This document shows positions 38,335 through 47,785 of a stretch of 64,000 nt of DNA, piece by piece; positions within the stretch are counted from its first letter, which is position 1, and each line of letters begins with the position of its first letter. The notes beneath the pieces are model-generated. The model was not told the origin of the DNA. It was given only the letters and a program-made list of their open reading frames with translations, and made no database searches. The stretch is taken from NCBI RefSeq assembly GCF_019884785.1, contig NZ_CP082326.1:2969355-3033354 (forward strand). Reading direction: 5' to 3'. A program made the translations under genes and the position numbers. The stretch comes from Crassaminicella profunda. Lineage in GTDB: Bacteria; Bacillota; Clostridia; Peptostreptococcales; Thermotaleaceae.

Positions 38335-39259
38335 ATGCTTTATGCAAGGTATAATTATCTATAAGTTCTACTAAATTATCTATATCAGGCTTACTCATTT
38401 GAGCATCTGCTCCTACTGACGTTCCTTTATGATGTAGATCATTTGTAATCAGTGATGAGAATATAATTACAGGAAGACTACCTAAAATAGGATCCTCTTT
38501 TATTTTACGTGTCAAGGTATGTCCATCCATTTGAGGCATTTCAATATCTGTGATCAGAACATCAACCGCTTCTAAAAATCTCTCTCTTCTTTCCTTAGCT
38601 AAATTATTTAAATAATCATAGGTCTGCTGTCCATCATCAAAGAATGTAAGATTGGTATATCCAGCTTCTGTTAATACATCCTTTAATAAATTTCGAATAG
38701 TTGTAGAATCATCTGCTAAAACTAATTTAACATCAGATCTTTTTTTATTATAATGAATCTTTTCAATACCTTTATCATATCCACCATAAGACGTTCTATT
38801 AGGTGAACTGATATCCATAAATATTTTTTCAAAATCTAAAAGCATTAATATATTCTTATCCATTACAATATTTCCTATTACTTGAGAATCTGCAACGATT
38901 TCATCGGGCTTTTCAATTTGATTCCATCCTATACGATGAATCCCTACAACTTTATCTACTAAAAAAGCTACCTCTGTTTTATTAAATTCACACAATAATG
39001 CCATACTTTTTTCAATATTTGATTGTATTTCTTTTTCTAGAACATGTTTTAAATCTATTAAAGTAACTGTTTTTCCTCGAATCAATGTCATTCCAGCTAC
39101 AGAAGGGGAAGTATTCGGTATTTGGGTAATATTTTTTACTTGAAAGATCTCTTTTGTTTTTACAACATTAATAGCATAGTGTCTATCTGACACAATAAAC
39201 TCAAGTACTTCTAATTCCCCTGTTCCACTTTCTAGTAGTATTCCTTTTTTTTCATTCAT
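38333..39259 (-). CDS. cheV: Chemotaxis coupling protein CheV
   Basis: CheW domain (about 10-150; EVLEFIVSDRHYAINVVKTKEI, then IPNTSPSVAGMTLIRG) fused to a receiver (about 178-305) with phospho-Asp in DVLITDIEMPQMDGHTL and Lys in QMSKPDI. It couples receptors to CheA and adapts the signal. ATG at 39259 lies 6 bp after GGAGGA; the ATG at 39265 has no spacing. Converges with the LUD gene. Confidence 0.95.
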   Translation of the reverse strand: MNEKKGILLESGTGELEVLEFIVSDRHYAINVVKTKEIFQVKNITQIPNTSPSVAGMTLIRGKTVTLIDLKHVLEKEIQSNIEKSMALLCEFNKTEVAFLVDKVVGIHRIGWNQIEKPDEIVADSQVIGNIVMDKNILMLLDFEKIFMDISSPNRTSYGGYDKGIEKIHYNKKRSDVKLVLADDSTTIRNLLKDVLTEAGYTNLTFFDDGQQTYDYLNNLAKERRERFLEAVDVLITDIEMPQMDGHTLTRKIKEDPILGSLPVIIFSSLITNDLHHKGTSVGADAQMSKPDIDNLVELIDNYTLHKA

Positions 39260-39559
39260 AAACATTCCTCCTAGTAAAAGTATAATCCCGATCTAGTAAA
39301 ATTCATAATAATATTTAAAACTCCCTTTGTCATAAACCTCTAATAAAATATGAACAGCATAGTCAATACTTTTTTATAATATTCTCTATTTTTTTGTGTT
39401 TCCCTTCTATTTTCGAGTAATTGTTTTATTTTTCTTGCATATTTTACATATTTTTGTAGTTATCCAGTTCTTATTATTGTCGCTTTTGTCTTTTGAAACA
39501 ATTTTTTTCAACCCTATTGGAAATATTAATTTTTCTTAATATTTCCATAGACATTCCTA
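39260..39559. other. Intergenic region between cheV and the aconitase operon
   Basis: A+T-rich, no ORF. The distal end holds a perfect inverted repeat, GGAAATATTAA and TTAATATTTCC, with a 6-base loop at 39519-39546, 14 bp before the aconitase -35. It could be a regulator site or a hairpin. Confidence 0.5.
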
Positions 39560-39588
39560 TTGACATTGGATAAATATACATATATAAT
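39560..39588 (+). promoter_or_regulatory. Promoter of the aconitase-isocitrate dehydrogenase-citrate synthase operon
   Basis: Perfect TTGACA (39560-39565), 17-bp spacer, perfect TATAAT (39583-39588). The ribosome site and ATG follow 70 bp later. Confidence 0.85.
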
Positions 39589-39601
39589 TGTATGCAATTA
39601 T
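39584..39601. promoter_or_regulatory. Palindromic operator overlapping the aconitase promoter
   Basis: ATAATTGTATGCAATTAT is a near-perfect dyad (16 of 18 bases) covering the -10 and start site. Its TTGTATGCAA core resembles sites of GntR-family (FCD type) repressors. No candidate regulator is nearby. Confidence 0.45.
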
Positions 39602-39660
39602 ACGATTATATATTTTATAAATCTATTTCATACTCACTGAAAATTGAAAGGAGACTCCTT

Positions 39661-41589
39661 ATGCCAAAAAATTTAACATATAAAATACTTGAAAAAAACT
39701 TGCTCACAGGAACATTAAAACCCGAAAATGAAATTTCTGTAAAAGTTAATCAAACATTAACACAAGATTCAACAGGTACAATGGTATATCTTCAATTAGA
39801 AGCTATGGGAATTAAAGACATACAAACAGATTTATCTGTAGCGTATATTGATCACAACACATTACAAGCTGGTTTTGAAAATGCCGATGATCATGAATTC
39901 ATTAAATCAGCTGCAGCAAAATATGGAATTATTTATTCCAAGCCTGGAAATGGCATTTGTCATCAAATTCACTTAGAAAGATTTGGACGTCCTGGTAATA
40001 TCCTTATTGGATCTGATAGCCATACCCCTACTGGTGGAGGTTTAGGAATGCTTAGTATGGGGTCAGGAGGTCTTGATATAGCCATTGGTATGGCAAGAGG
40101 ATATTATTATTTAAAAGCACCGAAGGTACTAAACATTGAGCTTACGGGAAAATTAAATCCTTGGGTTTCAGCAAAGGATGTTATTCTTTATATTTTAAAG
40201 AAACTTACAGTTAAGGGTGGTGTAGGATACATTGTAGAATACTCAGGAGATGGTGTAACAGAATTATCTGTTACAGATCGAGCTACCATTACAAATATGG
40301 GTGCAGAATTAGGGGCAACTACATCTATTTTCCCTAGCGATGAAATCACAAAAGATTTTCTAAAAAAACAAGGAAGAGAGAAAGATTTTACTCCTTTATC
40401 CGCTGATAAAGATGCATTTTATGATAAAAAAATCACAGTCAATTTAGAAGAAATAAAGCCTATGACAGCTATGCCTCACAGCCCTGATAATGTTGCAGTT
40501 ATATCAGAGCTTGAAAAAATAAAAGTAGACCAAATAGCTATTGGAAGTTGTACAAATTCTTCCTACACCGATTTGATGAAAGTAGCAAAAATATTAAAAG
40601 GAAAAAAAGTTCATCCAGATGTAAGCTTAGTCATTTCTCCAGGGTCAAGCAATATCTTAAAAATGATGGCTGAAAATGGTGCCCTTGGTGATTTAATTGC
40701 TGCTGGTGCAAGGATTCTTGAAGCTTCTTGTGGACCTTGTATCGGTATGGGACAAGCACCAAAGAGTGAAGCTATCTCCCTTAGAACTTTTAACAGAAAC
40801 TTCAAGGGAAGATGCGGAACAAAAAATGCAGATGTATATCTAGTAAGCCCTGAAACAGCAGCTGTATCTGCTATCACAGGCTGTTTAACAGACCCATCAA
40901 TATTTGGAGATATGCCAATGATTAAAATTCCCGAAAAATTTTATGTATCTGATAACTATTTTATCTACCCTAACAATGATAGAAAAGATTTAGAAGTAGT
41001 TATGGGTCCAAATATCAAACCTTTCCCTCTTAATAAAAAACTTACAACAAAACTTGAGGGAAAAGTACTATTAAAAACAGGAGATAATATTACTACAGAT
41101 GATATTATGCCTTCTAATGCTAAGTTATTACCTTTTAGATCAAATATCCCTGAGCTTTCTAAGTATTGTTTTGGTACTCTTATAGATGATTTTCATATAA
41201 GATCTAAAAAAAGCAATGGAGGCTTTGTAATAGGCGGAGAAAATTATGGACAAGGGTCAAGCAGAGAACATGCAGCTTTAGTTCCTCTATATCTTGGTAT
41301 AAAAGCTGTCATTGCAAAATCCTTTGCTAGAATTCACAAAGCAAATTTAATCAATTCAGGAATCCTTCCTTTGATATTTAAAAATAAAAATATCTATGAA
41401 CAATTTGGCGAATTTGATCATATTGAATTAAATGATATCATTCATTCCCTAGAAAATCATATAGAAATGACTTTAATCAATAAAACGAAGAACATAAAAA
41501 CTAAAGTCATCTTTGAAGGATCAAAGCGAGATATAGAAATATTAAAACAAGGCGGATATTTAAATTTTGCCAAAGAAACTGATTATTAA
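39661..41589 (+). CDS. acn: Aconitate hydratase
   Basis: Isomerises citrate to isocitrate with a [4Fe-4S] cluster. 642 aa of the shorter clostridial aconitase class. Cluster cysteines: AIGSCTNSS and ASCGPCIGMG; swivel domain QGSSREHAALVPLYLG. The ATG at 39661 follows AAAGGAG; upstream codons to 39592 are only an open frame. First of a three-gene operon producing 2-oxoglutarate. The order (aconitase, isocitrate dehydrogenase, citrate synthase) is the reverse of pathway order. Confidence 0.95.
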   Translation: MPKNLTYKILEKNLLTGTLKPENEISVKVNQTLTQDSTGTMVYLQLEAMGIKDIQTDLSVAYIDHNTLQAGFENADDHEFIKSAAAKYGIIYSKPGNGICHQIHLERFGRPGNILIGSDSHTPTGGGLGMLSMGSGGLDIAIGMARGYYYLKAPKVLNIELTGKLNPWVSAKDVILYILKKLTVKGGVGYIVEYSGDGVTELSVTDRATITNMGAELGATTSIFPSDEITKDFLKKQGREKDFTPLSADKDAFYDKKITVNLEEIKPMTAMPHSPDNVAVISELEKIKVDQIAIGSCTNSSYTDLMKVAKILKGKKVHPDVSLVISPGSSNILKMMAENGALGDLIAAGARILEASCGPCIGMGQAPKSEAISLRTFNRNFKGRCGTKNADVYLVSPETAAVSAITGCLTDPSIFGDMPMIKIPEKFYVSDNYFIYPNNDRKDLEVVMGPNIKPFPLNKKLTTKLEGKVLLKTGDNITTDDIMPSNAKLLPFRSNIPELSKYCFGTLIDDFHIRSKKSNGGFVIGGENYGQGSSREHAALVPLYLGIKAVIAKSFARIHKANLINSGILPLIFKNKNIYEQFGEFDHIELNDIIHSLENHIEMTLINKTKNIKTKVIFEGSKRDIEILKQGGYLNFAKETDY

Positions 41590-41606
41590 GAAAGATAGGT
41601 GAGATC

Positions 41607-42611
41607 ATGTACAAAATAACACTCATTCCTGGTGATGGTATCGGACCAGAAGTAACTACTGCAGCAAGAAAAGTCGTTGAAGCTACAGGACTCAAAATAG
41701 ATTGGGATATTGTAAATGCAGGACTCAATGTTTATAAAGAAAAAGGTGTACTTGTTCCAGATGAAGTTTATGAAAGCCTTGAAAAAAATAAATTTGCCTT
41801 AAAGGGGCCTATTACAACCCCTATTGGAAAGGGATTTAGAAGTATTAATGTAAGCCTTAGAAAAAAATATAATTTATTTTCCAATGTAAGACCTGTAAAA
41901 AGTATTCCTGGAACCTCTAGTCCCTTTAAAAATGTAGATCTTGTTATTTTCAGAGAAAATACTGAAGGACTTTATAGCGGTATTGAAAATAAACTTTCAG
42001 AAGATTCTTCTGAAGCCATTAAAATTATTACAAAAGCTGCATCTCTAAAGATAGCACAAGCTGCCTTTGAATACGCAGCAAATAACAAGAAAGAAAAGGT
42101 CACTGTTGTTCACAAAGCAAATATTATGAAACTTACAGATGGACTTTTCTTAGATTGTGCTAGAGAAATTGCTAAAAATTATCCAGATATTACCCTTCAA
42201 GAAGTCATTGTAGATAATATGTGCATGCAGCTTGTCATGAATCCAAGCCAATTCCAAGTCATTGTTACTACAAATCTTTATGGTGATATCTTATCAGACC
42301 TTTGTGCAGGACTTGTTGGAGGCCTTGGACTTGTTCCAGGAGCAAATATTGGAGAAGATATGGCTATTTTTGAAGCCGTACATGGCAGTGCCCCAGATAT
42401 TGCAGGAAAAAACATTGCTAACCCTACTGCTGTTATATTATCCGCTGCTATGCTATTAAATCATTTAGGTGAAACGGAAAAATCTGATTTAATTATCAAC
42501 GCTGTTATAAAAACAATTCATGAAGGAAAATTTATTACAAAAGATTTAGGTGGTTTATCTTCCACTATGGATATAACCAATAGAATCATTGAAAATATTA
42601 AAAATTTATAG
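41607..42611 (+). CDS. icd: Isocitrate dehydrogenase (isocitrate/isopropylmalate family)
   Basis: 334 aa. Motifs: LIPGDGIGPEVT, the substrate region IFRENTEGLYSGIE, metal site VIVDNMCMQLV and NLYGDILSDLCAGLVGGLGLVPGANIG (split in practice). The Ser/Asn pattern and its operon partners identify isocitrate as substrate; the short length fits the NAD-type monofunctional subgroup. It starts 18 bp after aconitase. Confidence 0.9.
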   Translation: MYKITLIPGDGIGPEVTTAARKVVEATGLKIDWDIVNAGLNVYKEKGVLVPDEVYESLEKNKFALKGPITTPIGKGFRSINVSLRKKYNLFSNVRPVKSIPGTSSPFKNVDLVIFRENTEGLYSGIENKLSEDSSEAIKIITKAASLKIAQAAFEYAANNKKEKVTVVHKANIMKLTDGLFLDCAREIAKNYPDITLQEVIVDNMCMQLVMNPSQFQVIVTTNLYGDILSDLCAGLVGGLGLVPGANIGEDMAIFEAVHGSAPDIAGKNIANPTAVILSAAMLLNHLGETEKSDLIINAVIKTIHEGKFITKDLGGLSSTMDITNRIIENIKNL

Positions 42612-42632
42612 CATATGAGGGAGATGAATAAG

Positions 42633-44090
42633 TTGAATCAATGGGTTAACGCAAATGTCCTCGACAACTTAGCTATCATAGCTAAGAAAAATAATATGAC
42701 AAATCCTGAAGTAAATAAATTTATCAATAAAATAAGCAAATTAAATGAAGATGCTTCCACTTTTGATAAATTAGCAGTTTTAGCTAAAGAAAGCAATTTA
42801 ATCAATCCAGAATTCTATGATCTGTATAATGTTAAAAGAGGCTTGCGAAACAAAAACGGTACAGGAGTATTGGTTGGACTTACTGATATTGCTTCTGTTG
42901 AAGGATATTCATTACAAGAAAATAAAAAGATTCCCGCAGAAGGACAATTATTTTATAGAGGAATAGAAATTAAAGATTTAGTTGCTGGTTTTCAAAAAGA
43001 AAAAAGACATGGTTTTGAAGAAGTTGTATATCTTTTACTATTTGGTGAGCTTCCTAGACAAAATGTGTTAGATAATTTTAATCATTTGCTCGATGAAACA
43101 AGACAACTTCCATCTGGTTATACAGAAAATATGATTCTAAAAATTCCAAGTAAAAATATTATGAACAAACTCCAAAGAAGTATTCTTGTTCTTTACTCTC
43201 ATGATGAAAATCCAGATGATATCACTATTAAAAATGTTTTAAGACAGAGTATCGAGCTTATTGCAAGATTTCCAACGATCATCTCTTATGGCTATCAAGC
43301 AAAAGCCCATTATTTTGATCATAAAAGCTTATTTATTCACTCTCCTCAAAAAGGAATAGGCACAGCCGAAAATATTTTATATATGACCAGATCAGACAAT
43401 CAATATACTAAAACAGAAGCAGAAACATTAGATTTAGCATTAATTCTTCATGCAGATCATGGGGGTGGCAATAACTCTGCTTTTGCAACCCATGTGGTTT
43501 CATCATCTGGTACAGATACCTACTCTGCTATTGCAGCTGCAGTTGGTTCATTAAAAGGTCACAAACATGGTGGTGCTAATATAATGGTCCGTGAGATGAT
43601 TTTAAATATAAAAGAAAATGTATCTGATTATCATAACCTTAGTAAACTAAAAGATTACCTATTAAAGATTTTACGTAAAGAAGCTTTTAATAAAGAAGGA
43701 CTTATATATGGAATGGGACATGCCATTTATACAAAATCTGATCCTAGAGCTGTTTTATTAAAAAAGAAGGCATACGAATTAGCCATGGAAAAAAACAGGG
43801 TAGAAGAATTCAACTTATATAAAAATATAGAAGAATTGACCATAGAACTCTTTAAAGAATTAAAACCCGATAAAGTCATTACTGCAAATGTAGACCTTTA
43901 CTCTGGATTTGTTTATGAAATGTTAAATATTCCTCCAGAGCTATATACTCCTCTATTTGCTACAGCTAGAATTGCTGGATGGTGTGCCCATCGAATAGAA
44001 CAAATCGTAAGTGATCAAAAAATTATCAGACCTGCATATAAAACCGTATCCGTTGAAAAAAAATATATCTCCCTTCAAGAAAGAAAATAA
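42633..44090 (+). CDS. gltA: Citrate synthase (Si type)
   Basis: Condenses acetyl-CoA and oxaloacetate. About 485 aa with an N-terminal helical extension of roughly 70 residues, found in clostridial citrate synthases. Catalytic motifs: LHADHGGGNNSAFATHVV, GHKHGGAN, GMGHAIYTKSDPRA and RIAGWCAHRIEQ. I prefer TTG at 42633, 9 bp after AGGGAG; the ATG at 42615 has no ribosome site and ATG 42624 abuts it. Last gene of the operon. Confidence 0.92.
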   Translation: MNQWVNANVLDNLAIIAKKNNMTNPEVNKFINKISKLNEDASTFDKLAVLAKESNLINPEFYDLYNVKRGLRNKNGTGVLVGLTDIASVEGYSLQENKKIPAEGQLFYRGIEIKDLVAGFQKEKRHGFEEVVYLLLFGELPRQNVLDNFNHLLDETRQLPSGYTENMILKIPSKNIMNKLQRSILVLYSHDENPDDITIKNVLRQSIELIARFPTIISYGYQAKAHYFDHKSLFIHSPQKGIGTAENILYMTRSDNQYTKTEAETLDLALILHADHGGGNNSAFATHVVSSSGTDTYSAIAAAVGSLKGHKHGGANIMVREMILNIKENVSDYHNLSKLKDYLLKILRKEAFNKEGLIYGMGHAIYTKSDPRAVLLKKKAYELAMEKNRVEEFNLYKNIEELTIELFKELKPDKVITANVDLYSGFVYEMLNIPPELYTPLFATARIAGWCAHRIEQIVSDQKIIRPAYKTVSVEKKYISLQERK

Positions 44091-44121
44091 CTAGGAATAT
44101 TAATTTTTCCTAGTTATTTTT
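44086..44121 (+). terminator. Terminator of the TCA operon
   Basis: AATAACTAGGAA and TTCCTAGTTATT pair (12 bp), starting at the citrate synthase stop and followed by a T-run. It overlaps the end of the small ORF on the other strand. Confidence 0.85.
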
Positions 44122-44255
44122 ATGATATATAAAAAAAAATGATATAAAAGTACCATAAATATAATAGGTACAAAAATCCATTCTCCCAATAAAAGCATAC
44201 TCGGAAACCATCCAGCTTTCTTAAGCATGTGTTCTATAGCCTGTACATCAAACAT
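44100..44255 (-). CDS. 51-aa membrane peptide overlapping the germination permease gene
   Basis: Reads MFDVQAIEHMLKKAGWFPSM and then a membrane segment (LLLGEWIFVPIIFMVLLYHF), ending ITRKN. Its ATG lies within the last codons of the permease gene (8-bp overlap), and ATGAGGATGAT upstream gives a weak ribosome site. Small membrane proteins are encoded beside gerA-type operons in several Bacilli, where they modify germination; a like role is inference. Confidence 0.5.
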   Translation of the reverse strand: MFDVQAIEHMLKKAGWFPSMLLLGEWIFVPIIFMVLLYHFFLYIIKITRKN

Positions 44256-45363
44256 TTTTATCATCCTCATTAACCAAACTCATTTTCCTCTTAAAATAAT
44301 TAATCATGAGTAATAATACTGGAAATATAATCTGAAAAGGTACATGGATATAGGGTGTAGTAACCTTTTGTCCTAGCCATCGTTGAAATGGAAAACTTGG
44401 TATAGTAACAATAGTGATATACATTGTAAAAATAGCCCCTAGGATCAAGATCCTTCTTTTATCTTTTATTTTAAATAATGTAATCATCCCTAATATTCCT
44501 CCATAAAAAGAGATAGTCATCTTAAAAAAACCTCCTATAACCATATTTACAATAGCTATAGCATCTACATGCATAATAACATCTCTAATATTAATTCTTC
44601 TGACTACCTCTAATAAAGGTATATTTGATCTTGAAGCAGCATCAACCCCTAATACAGAAACAATAATAATTAACGAAATCATAAGAAGAATTCCTGACAT
44701 ACCAACAGCCAAAAAAGATACTTTACGGATAGCTTTTTCTTTATTCACATAAGGCCAGTACATAAGAAAAACAATCATCTCTCCAAATGGAAAATTGACT
44801 ACTTGAGGATATGCCGCTCCTAAAACAGGCTTTATTCCATTAGAAAGAATAGGTGTTAATTTTTTTAGATCAATATATCCAGATATACCAATCAAACTAT
44901 ACATATTTATAAGAAAAAACAATACAATAATGATCATGATTACACTGATACGTCCAAGTACTTCTATTCCAGAAAACAAAGCATATAAAACAATAAACAT
45001 AAATATACTCACAACAACAACAAATGGCGTCTCTGGAAGAAATGTTATAATCGCTAAGTTTCCAAATTCATTTAGATTATGTGTGGATATATGAATAAAA
45101 TACAATGCATAAAGGAATGCAAGGGGATATCCTATAGTTTTTCCTACTAATACAATTATAATTTCTACTAAATTTTTTGTAGGAAAACTTTTTTGCAATT
45201 CTGTATAAACCCATAATAAAATTAATCCGAAAAACATACCCAATAAAATAGCTATCCATGCGTCTTGTTTTGCATCTATTCCCAATGCAAAAAGAGTGGT
45301 ACTTCCTATTTCAAACAACACAATTAAGCTAAATAACTGAAATTCATTAATTCTCTCCTTCAT
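44248..45363 (-). CDS. Spore germination permease, GerAB type
   Basis: 371 aa with about ten membrane helices, Spore_permease family (PF03845) of the APC superfamily. Motifs: FQLFSLIVLFEIGSTTLF at the start and FPFGEMIVFLMYWPY. GerAB proteins sense germinants such as amino acids or nucleosides in the inner spore membrane. It stands alone, without gerAA or gerAC homologues nearby. The GGAG site before ATG is clear. Confidence 0.9.
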   Translation of the reverse strand: MKERINEFQLFSLIVLFEIGSTTLFALGIDAKQDAWIAILLGMFFGLILLWVYTELQKSFPTKNLVEIIIVLVGKTIGYPLAFLYALYFIHISTHNLNEFGNLAIITFLPETPFVVVVSIFMFIVLYALFSGIEVLGRISVIMIIIVLFFLINMYSLIGISGYIDLKKLTPILSNGIKPVLGAAYPQVVNFPFGEMIVFLMYWPYVNKEKAIRKVSFLAVGMSGILLMISLIIIVSVLGVDAASRSNIPLLEVVRRINIRDVIMHVDAIAIVNMVIGGFFKMTISFYGGILGMITLFKIKDKRRILILGAIFTMYITIVTIPSFPFQRWLGQKVTTPYIHVPFQIIFPVLLLMINYFKRKMSLVNEDDKNV

Positions 45364-45522
45364 TTGTATGCTCCATTAAATTCTAAATTTGTTTAACTAT
45401 AGTTTATACATTTACATTTTATATTACACATGCTTCTTGTAAATTATAGTAAATTATGATATTTTGAATAATGTATTAAAATAATTTTACTTTTTTTACT
45501 AGTTTGGGAGGAGGAAAAATAA

Positions 45523-45834
45523 TTGGCAACAAGACTAGCACTATACTTATTTATTTTAGCTATTGGCGCTTTCGTAGGATTGAAAGGAAAATTGAAAGAA
45601 CAAATTACTAGTAAAATGGATACCATTCAATCTTTATGTCTTTTCTTTTTACTTTTTATTATGGGCATAAGAATCGGTGTTGATGAAAAGGTTTTATCAT
45701 CCTTTTTCAAATTAGGCTATCAAGCCGTCATTCTATCTGCATTTTCAGTTTTTTTTAGCGTATTATTTGTAAAATGTATCAAAGGATATATTGTAAAAGA
45801 CAGTAAACAGGAGGAAGCTACAAATGAGTTTTAA
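45523..45834 (+). CDS. lysO: LysO-family exporter, N-terminal half
   Basis: 103 aa, three membrane helices; matches the N-terminal part of LysO (DUF340, PF03956), a lysine exporter: RLALYLFILAIGAFVGLKGK, LFFLLFIMGIRIGVDEKV. Start is TTG after GGGAGGAGG. It overlaps the next gene by 11 bp in another frame. In E. coli LysO is one 299-aa chain. Confidence 0.82.
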   Translation: MATRLALYLFILAIGAFVGLKGKLKEQITSKMDTIQSLCLFFLLFIMGIRIGVDEKVLSSFFKLGYQAVILSAFSVFFSVLFVKCIKGYIVKDSKQEEATNEF

Positions 45835-46417
45835 AATCATAGCATCTGTGGGACTAGGGATCGGATTTGGATATTTATTTTTATCACCAGATATATTGCA
45901 ACATACAGACATAATCATTGATATTGGATTATGTATATTATTATTCTTTGTAGGTATTGACATGGGAAGAAACAAAGAAGCCTTTTCAAAAATAAAAAAG
46001 ATGGGACTAAAAATATTATTGGTTCCTTTTATGATTGGTCTAGGTAGTATCATTGGAAGTGTTGTAGGAGGATTTCTTTTAAATTTACCAGTAAATGAAT
46101 CTAGTGCCGTAGGGGCTGGATTTGGATGGTATACATTATCTTCTATGATGCTCATGAAATATTCATCAGAGCTTAGTGCTTTAGCTTTTATATCCAATGT
46201 AGCAAGGGAGATCATTGCCCTTATTTCAATACCATTTATCGCAAGATACATTGGGGATCTTGAAGCTATTAGTCCAGCTGGTGCTACTGCAATGGATACA
46301 TCACTCCCTATTATATCAAATGCTACAAACTCAAAAACAGCTATTATTGCCTTTATTACAGGGGTAATATTATCTAGCTCTGTACCGATTTTAGTACCTA
46401 TTCTTATTAATCTTTAG
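45824..46417 (+). CDS. lysO: LysO-family exporter, C-terminal half
   Basis: 197 aa with about six helices, matching the C-terminal two thirds of LysO: FVGIDMGRNKEAFSKIKKMG, ESSAVGAGFGWYTLSSMMLM, FISNVAREIIALISIPFIA, AGATAMDTSLPIISN. An independent AGGAGG site lies inside the preceding gene, so this is a true two-gene version and not a frameshift. The substrate is probably lysine or an analogue. Confidence 0.85.
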   Translation: MSFKIIASVGLGIGFGYLFLSPDILQHTDIIIDIGLCILLFFVGIDMGRNKEAFSKIKKMGLKILLVPFMIGLGSIIGSVVGGFLLNLPVNESSAVGAGFGWYTLSSMMLMKYSSELSALAFISNVAREIIALISIPFIARYIGDLEAISPAGATAMDTSLPIISNATNSKTAIIAFITGVILSSSVPILVPILINL

Positions 46418-46451
46418 AAATAAAAAAATTTACTTTATATACGTGCATATG

Positions 46452-46484
46452 AAAATCCCCTATCAATACGATAGAGGATTTTTT
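46452..46484. terminator. Bidirectional terminator between lysO and the malate/citrate transporter
   Basis: AAAATCCCCTATC pairs with GATAGAGGATTTT (one mismatch), loop 5, T-runs both ways. Confidence 0.8.
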
Positions 46485-46486
46485 AT

Positions 46487-47770
46487 CTATAAGAATATTG
46501 ATAATAAGCTCGTAGCTAAAATTAACATACACGCTCCACCAATACGGGATGAGATCTGAGCAAATGGCATAAGTTCCATTCTTTTACTTGCAGAAAGTAC
46601 TGCCACATCTCCTGTTCCACCCATATTTGCCATACAAAGCCCACCTGTTATAGATGCTTCAATTGGATAGAATCCTAGTAAGTGTCCAACAAAGGCAGAA
46701 CCTATAGTTGCACCTACTACAGTTGTAAATACTAGTACAATGTATATTATAGATAAAGAATTAATCACTGCATTTAAATCTGTATAAGCTACACCAATCC
46801 CTACTAATAATGCTGGTGTGAAATTTGTCATAACAAATCTAAACCATTGAAATGCACCTTTTTCATATTTTTCTGGCATAATTCCTAATACCTTTACAAT
46901 AGCAACACTGATGATCATTAAAGCATAAGAATGAATTGGGATAAATTTACCAAGTATTTTTCCCCATACAAAGAAAGTAGTAGATAATAAGATTCCGATA
47001 CCCATCAATTTGTAATCAAGCTTCATTTCTTCACTTGCTTCTTCTTTTACAGCCTCTTGTGATTTCATCAACTTACCATTTCCAGTTAAACTAGATTTTT
47101 TCTTTCCTACTTTATCCAATAATCCTGCTACAACGATTGCCATAGCATTTCCTAAGGCTAAAGCTGGAACCATCTTTGACATCATCTGTGCTGGGTCTAC
47201 ATTTAATGCTTGTCCAAATATTTGAGATAAAGGAACTGCACCGGCTCCCATACCACCTCCCATAATCGGAATGGCTATATAAAGAATCGCTTCTTTTGCT
47301 CCGTATCCCATAATCAACCCTATAAGTCCAGTAAGTCCTAATGATGCCATAACGCCTCCAAGAATAACAGGTAAATATCTTACAGAAGCACTAATTAATA
47401 ATTTTCTATCCATCCCTAAAATACTACCCGTGATGAGTGCTGCAATATAAAAACTTAAGAATCCTTCTCCCTTCATAAAATTAGTCATAATTTCTTTCGA
47501 ACTTTCTGGAAGGATGCCATAGGTAACTAATGCTGCTGATACAAATATAATAACAATTGCTCCTCCACCTAAATAATCCTTTACAATTGGCAAACGATTT
47601 CCAAATTCGTTAAGAACTGCACCTACAATCATCATCAAAGGAAATGCTCCAATCATCCCCTTTGGAAGTGCGCCCATATAGGTTGCCCCTAAAACAACTA
47701 TAGTTAAAAGTGCGAACATCGGTAAAGAAATCCCCATTATTTGAAACCCTTTATTTTCATTCAATGTCAT
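46487..47770 (-). CDS. 2-hydroxycarboxylate transporter (malate/citrate, Na+ symport)
   Basis: 427 aa, about 11 helices, 2HCT family (PF03390; CitS/CimH/MaeN). Conserved GG loops: MGGGMGAGAVPLSQIFG and NMGGTGDVAVLSASKRMEL, followed by PFAQISSRIGGA. It follows the malic enzyme gene by 15 bp, so malate is the likeliest substrate. GGAGG precedes the ATG. Confidence 0.93.
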   Translation of the reverse strand: MTLNENKGFQIMGISLPMFALLTIVVLGATYMGALPKGMIGAFPLMMIVGAVLNEFGNRLPIVKDYLGGGAIVIIFVSAALVTYGILPESSKEIMTNFMKGEGFLSFYIAALITGSILGMDRKLLISASVRYLPVILGGVMASLGLTGLIGLIMGYGAKEAILYIAIPIMGGGMGAGAVPLSQIFGQALNVDPAQMMSKMVPALALGNAMAIVVAGLLDKVGKKKSSLTGNGKLMKSQEAVKEEASEEMKLDYKLMGIGILLSTTFFVWGKILGKFIPIHSYALMIISVAIVKVLGIMPEKYEKGAFQWFRFVMTNFTPALLVGIGVAYTDLNAVINSLSIIYIVLVFTTVVGATIGSAFVGHLLGFYPIEASITGGLCMANMGGTGDVAVLSASKRMELMPFAQISSRIGGACMLILATSLLSIFL

Positions 47771-47785
47771 ATATTTTCCTCCTTT

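Noticed and set aside
45763-46251. Minus-strand open frame of 162 codons opposite lysO
   Set aside because: It has a composition typical of a shadow frame and covers two well-supported exporter genes.
45523-46417. lysO as a frameshifted pseudogene
   Set aside because: Each part has its own ribosome site and start, and both frames are intact.
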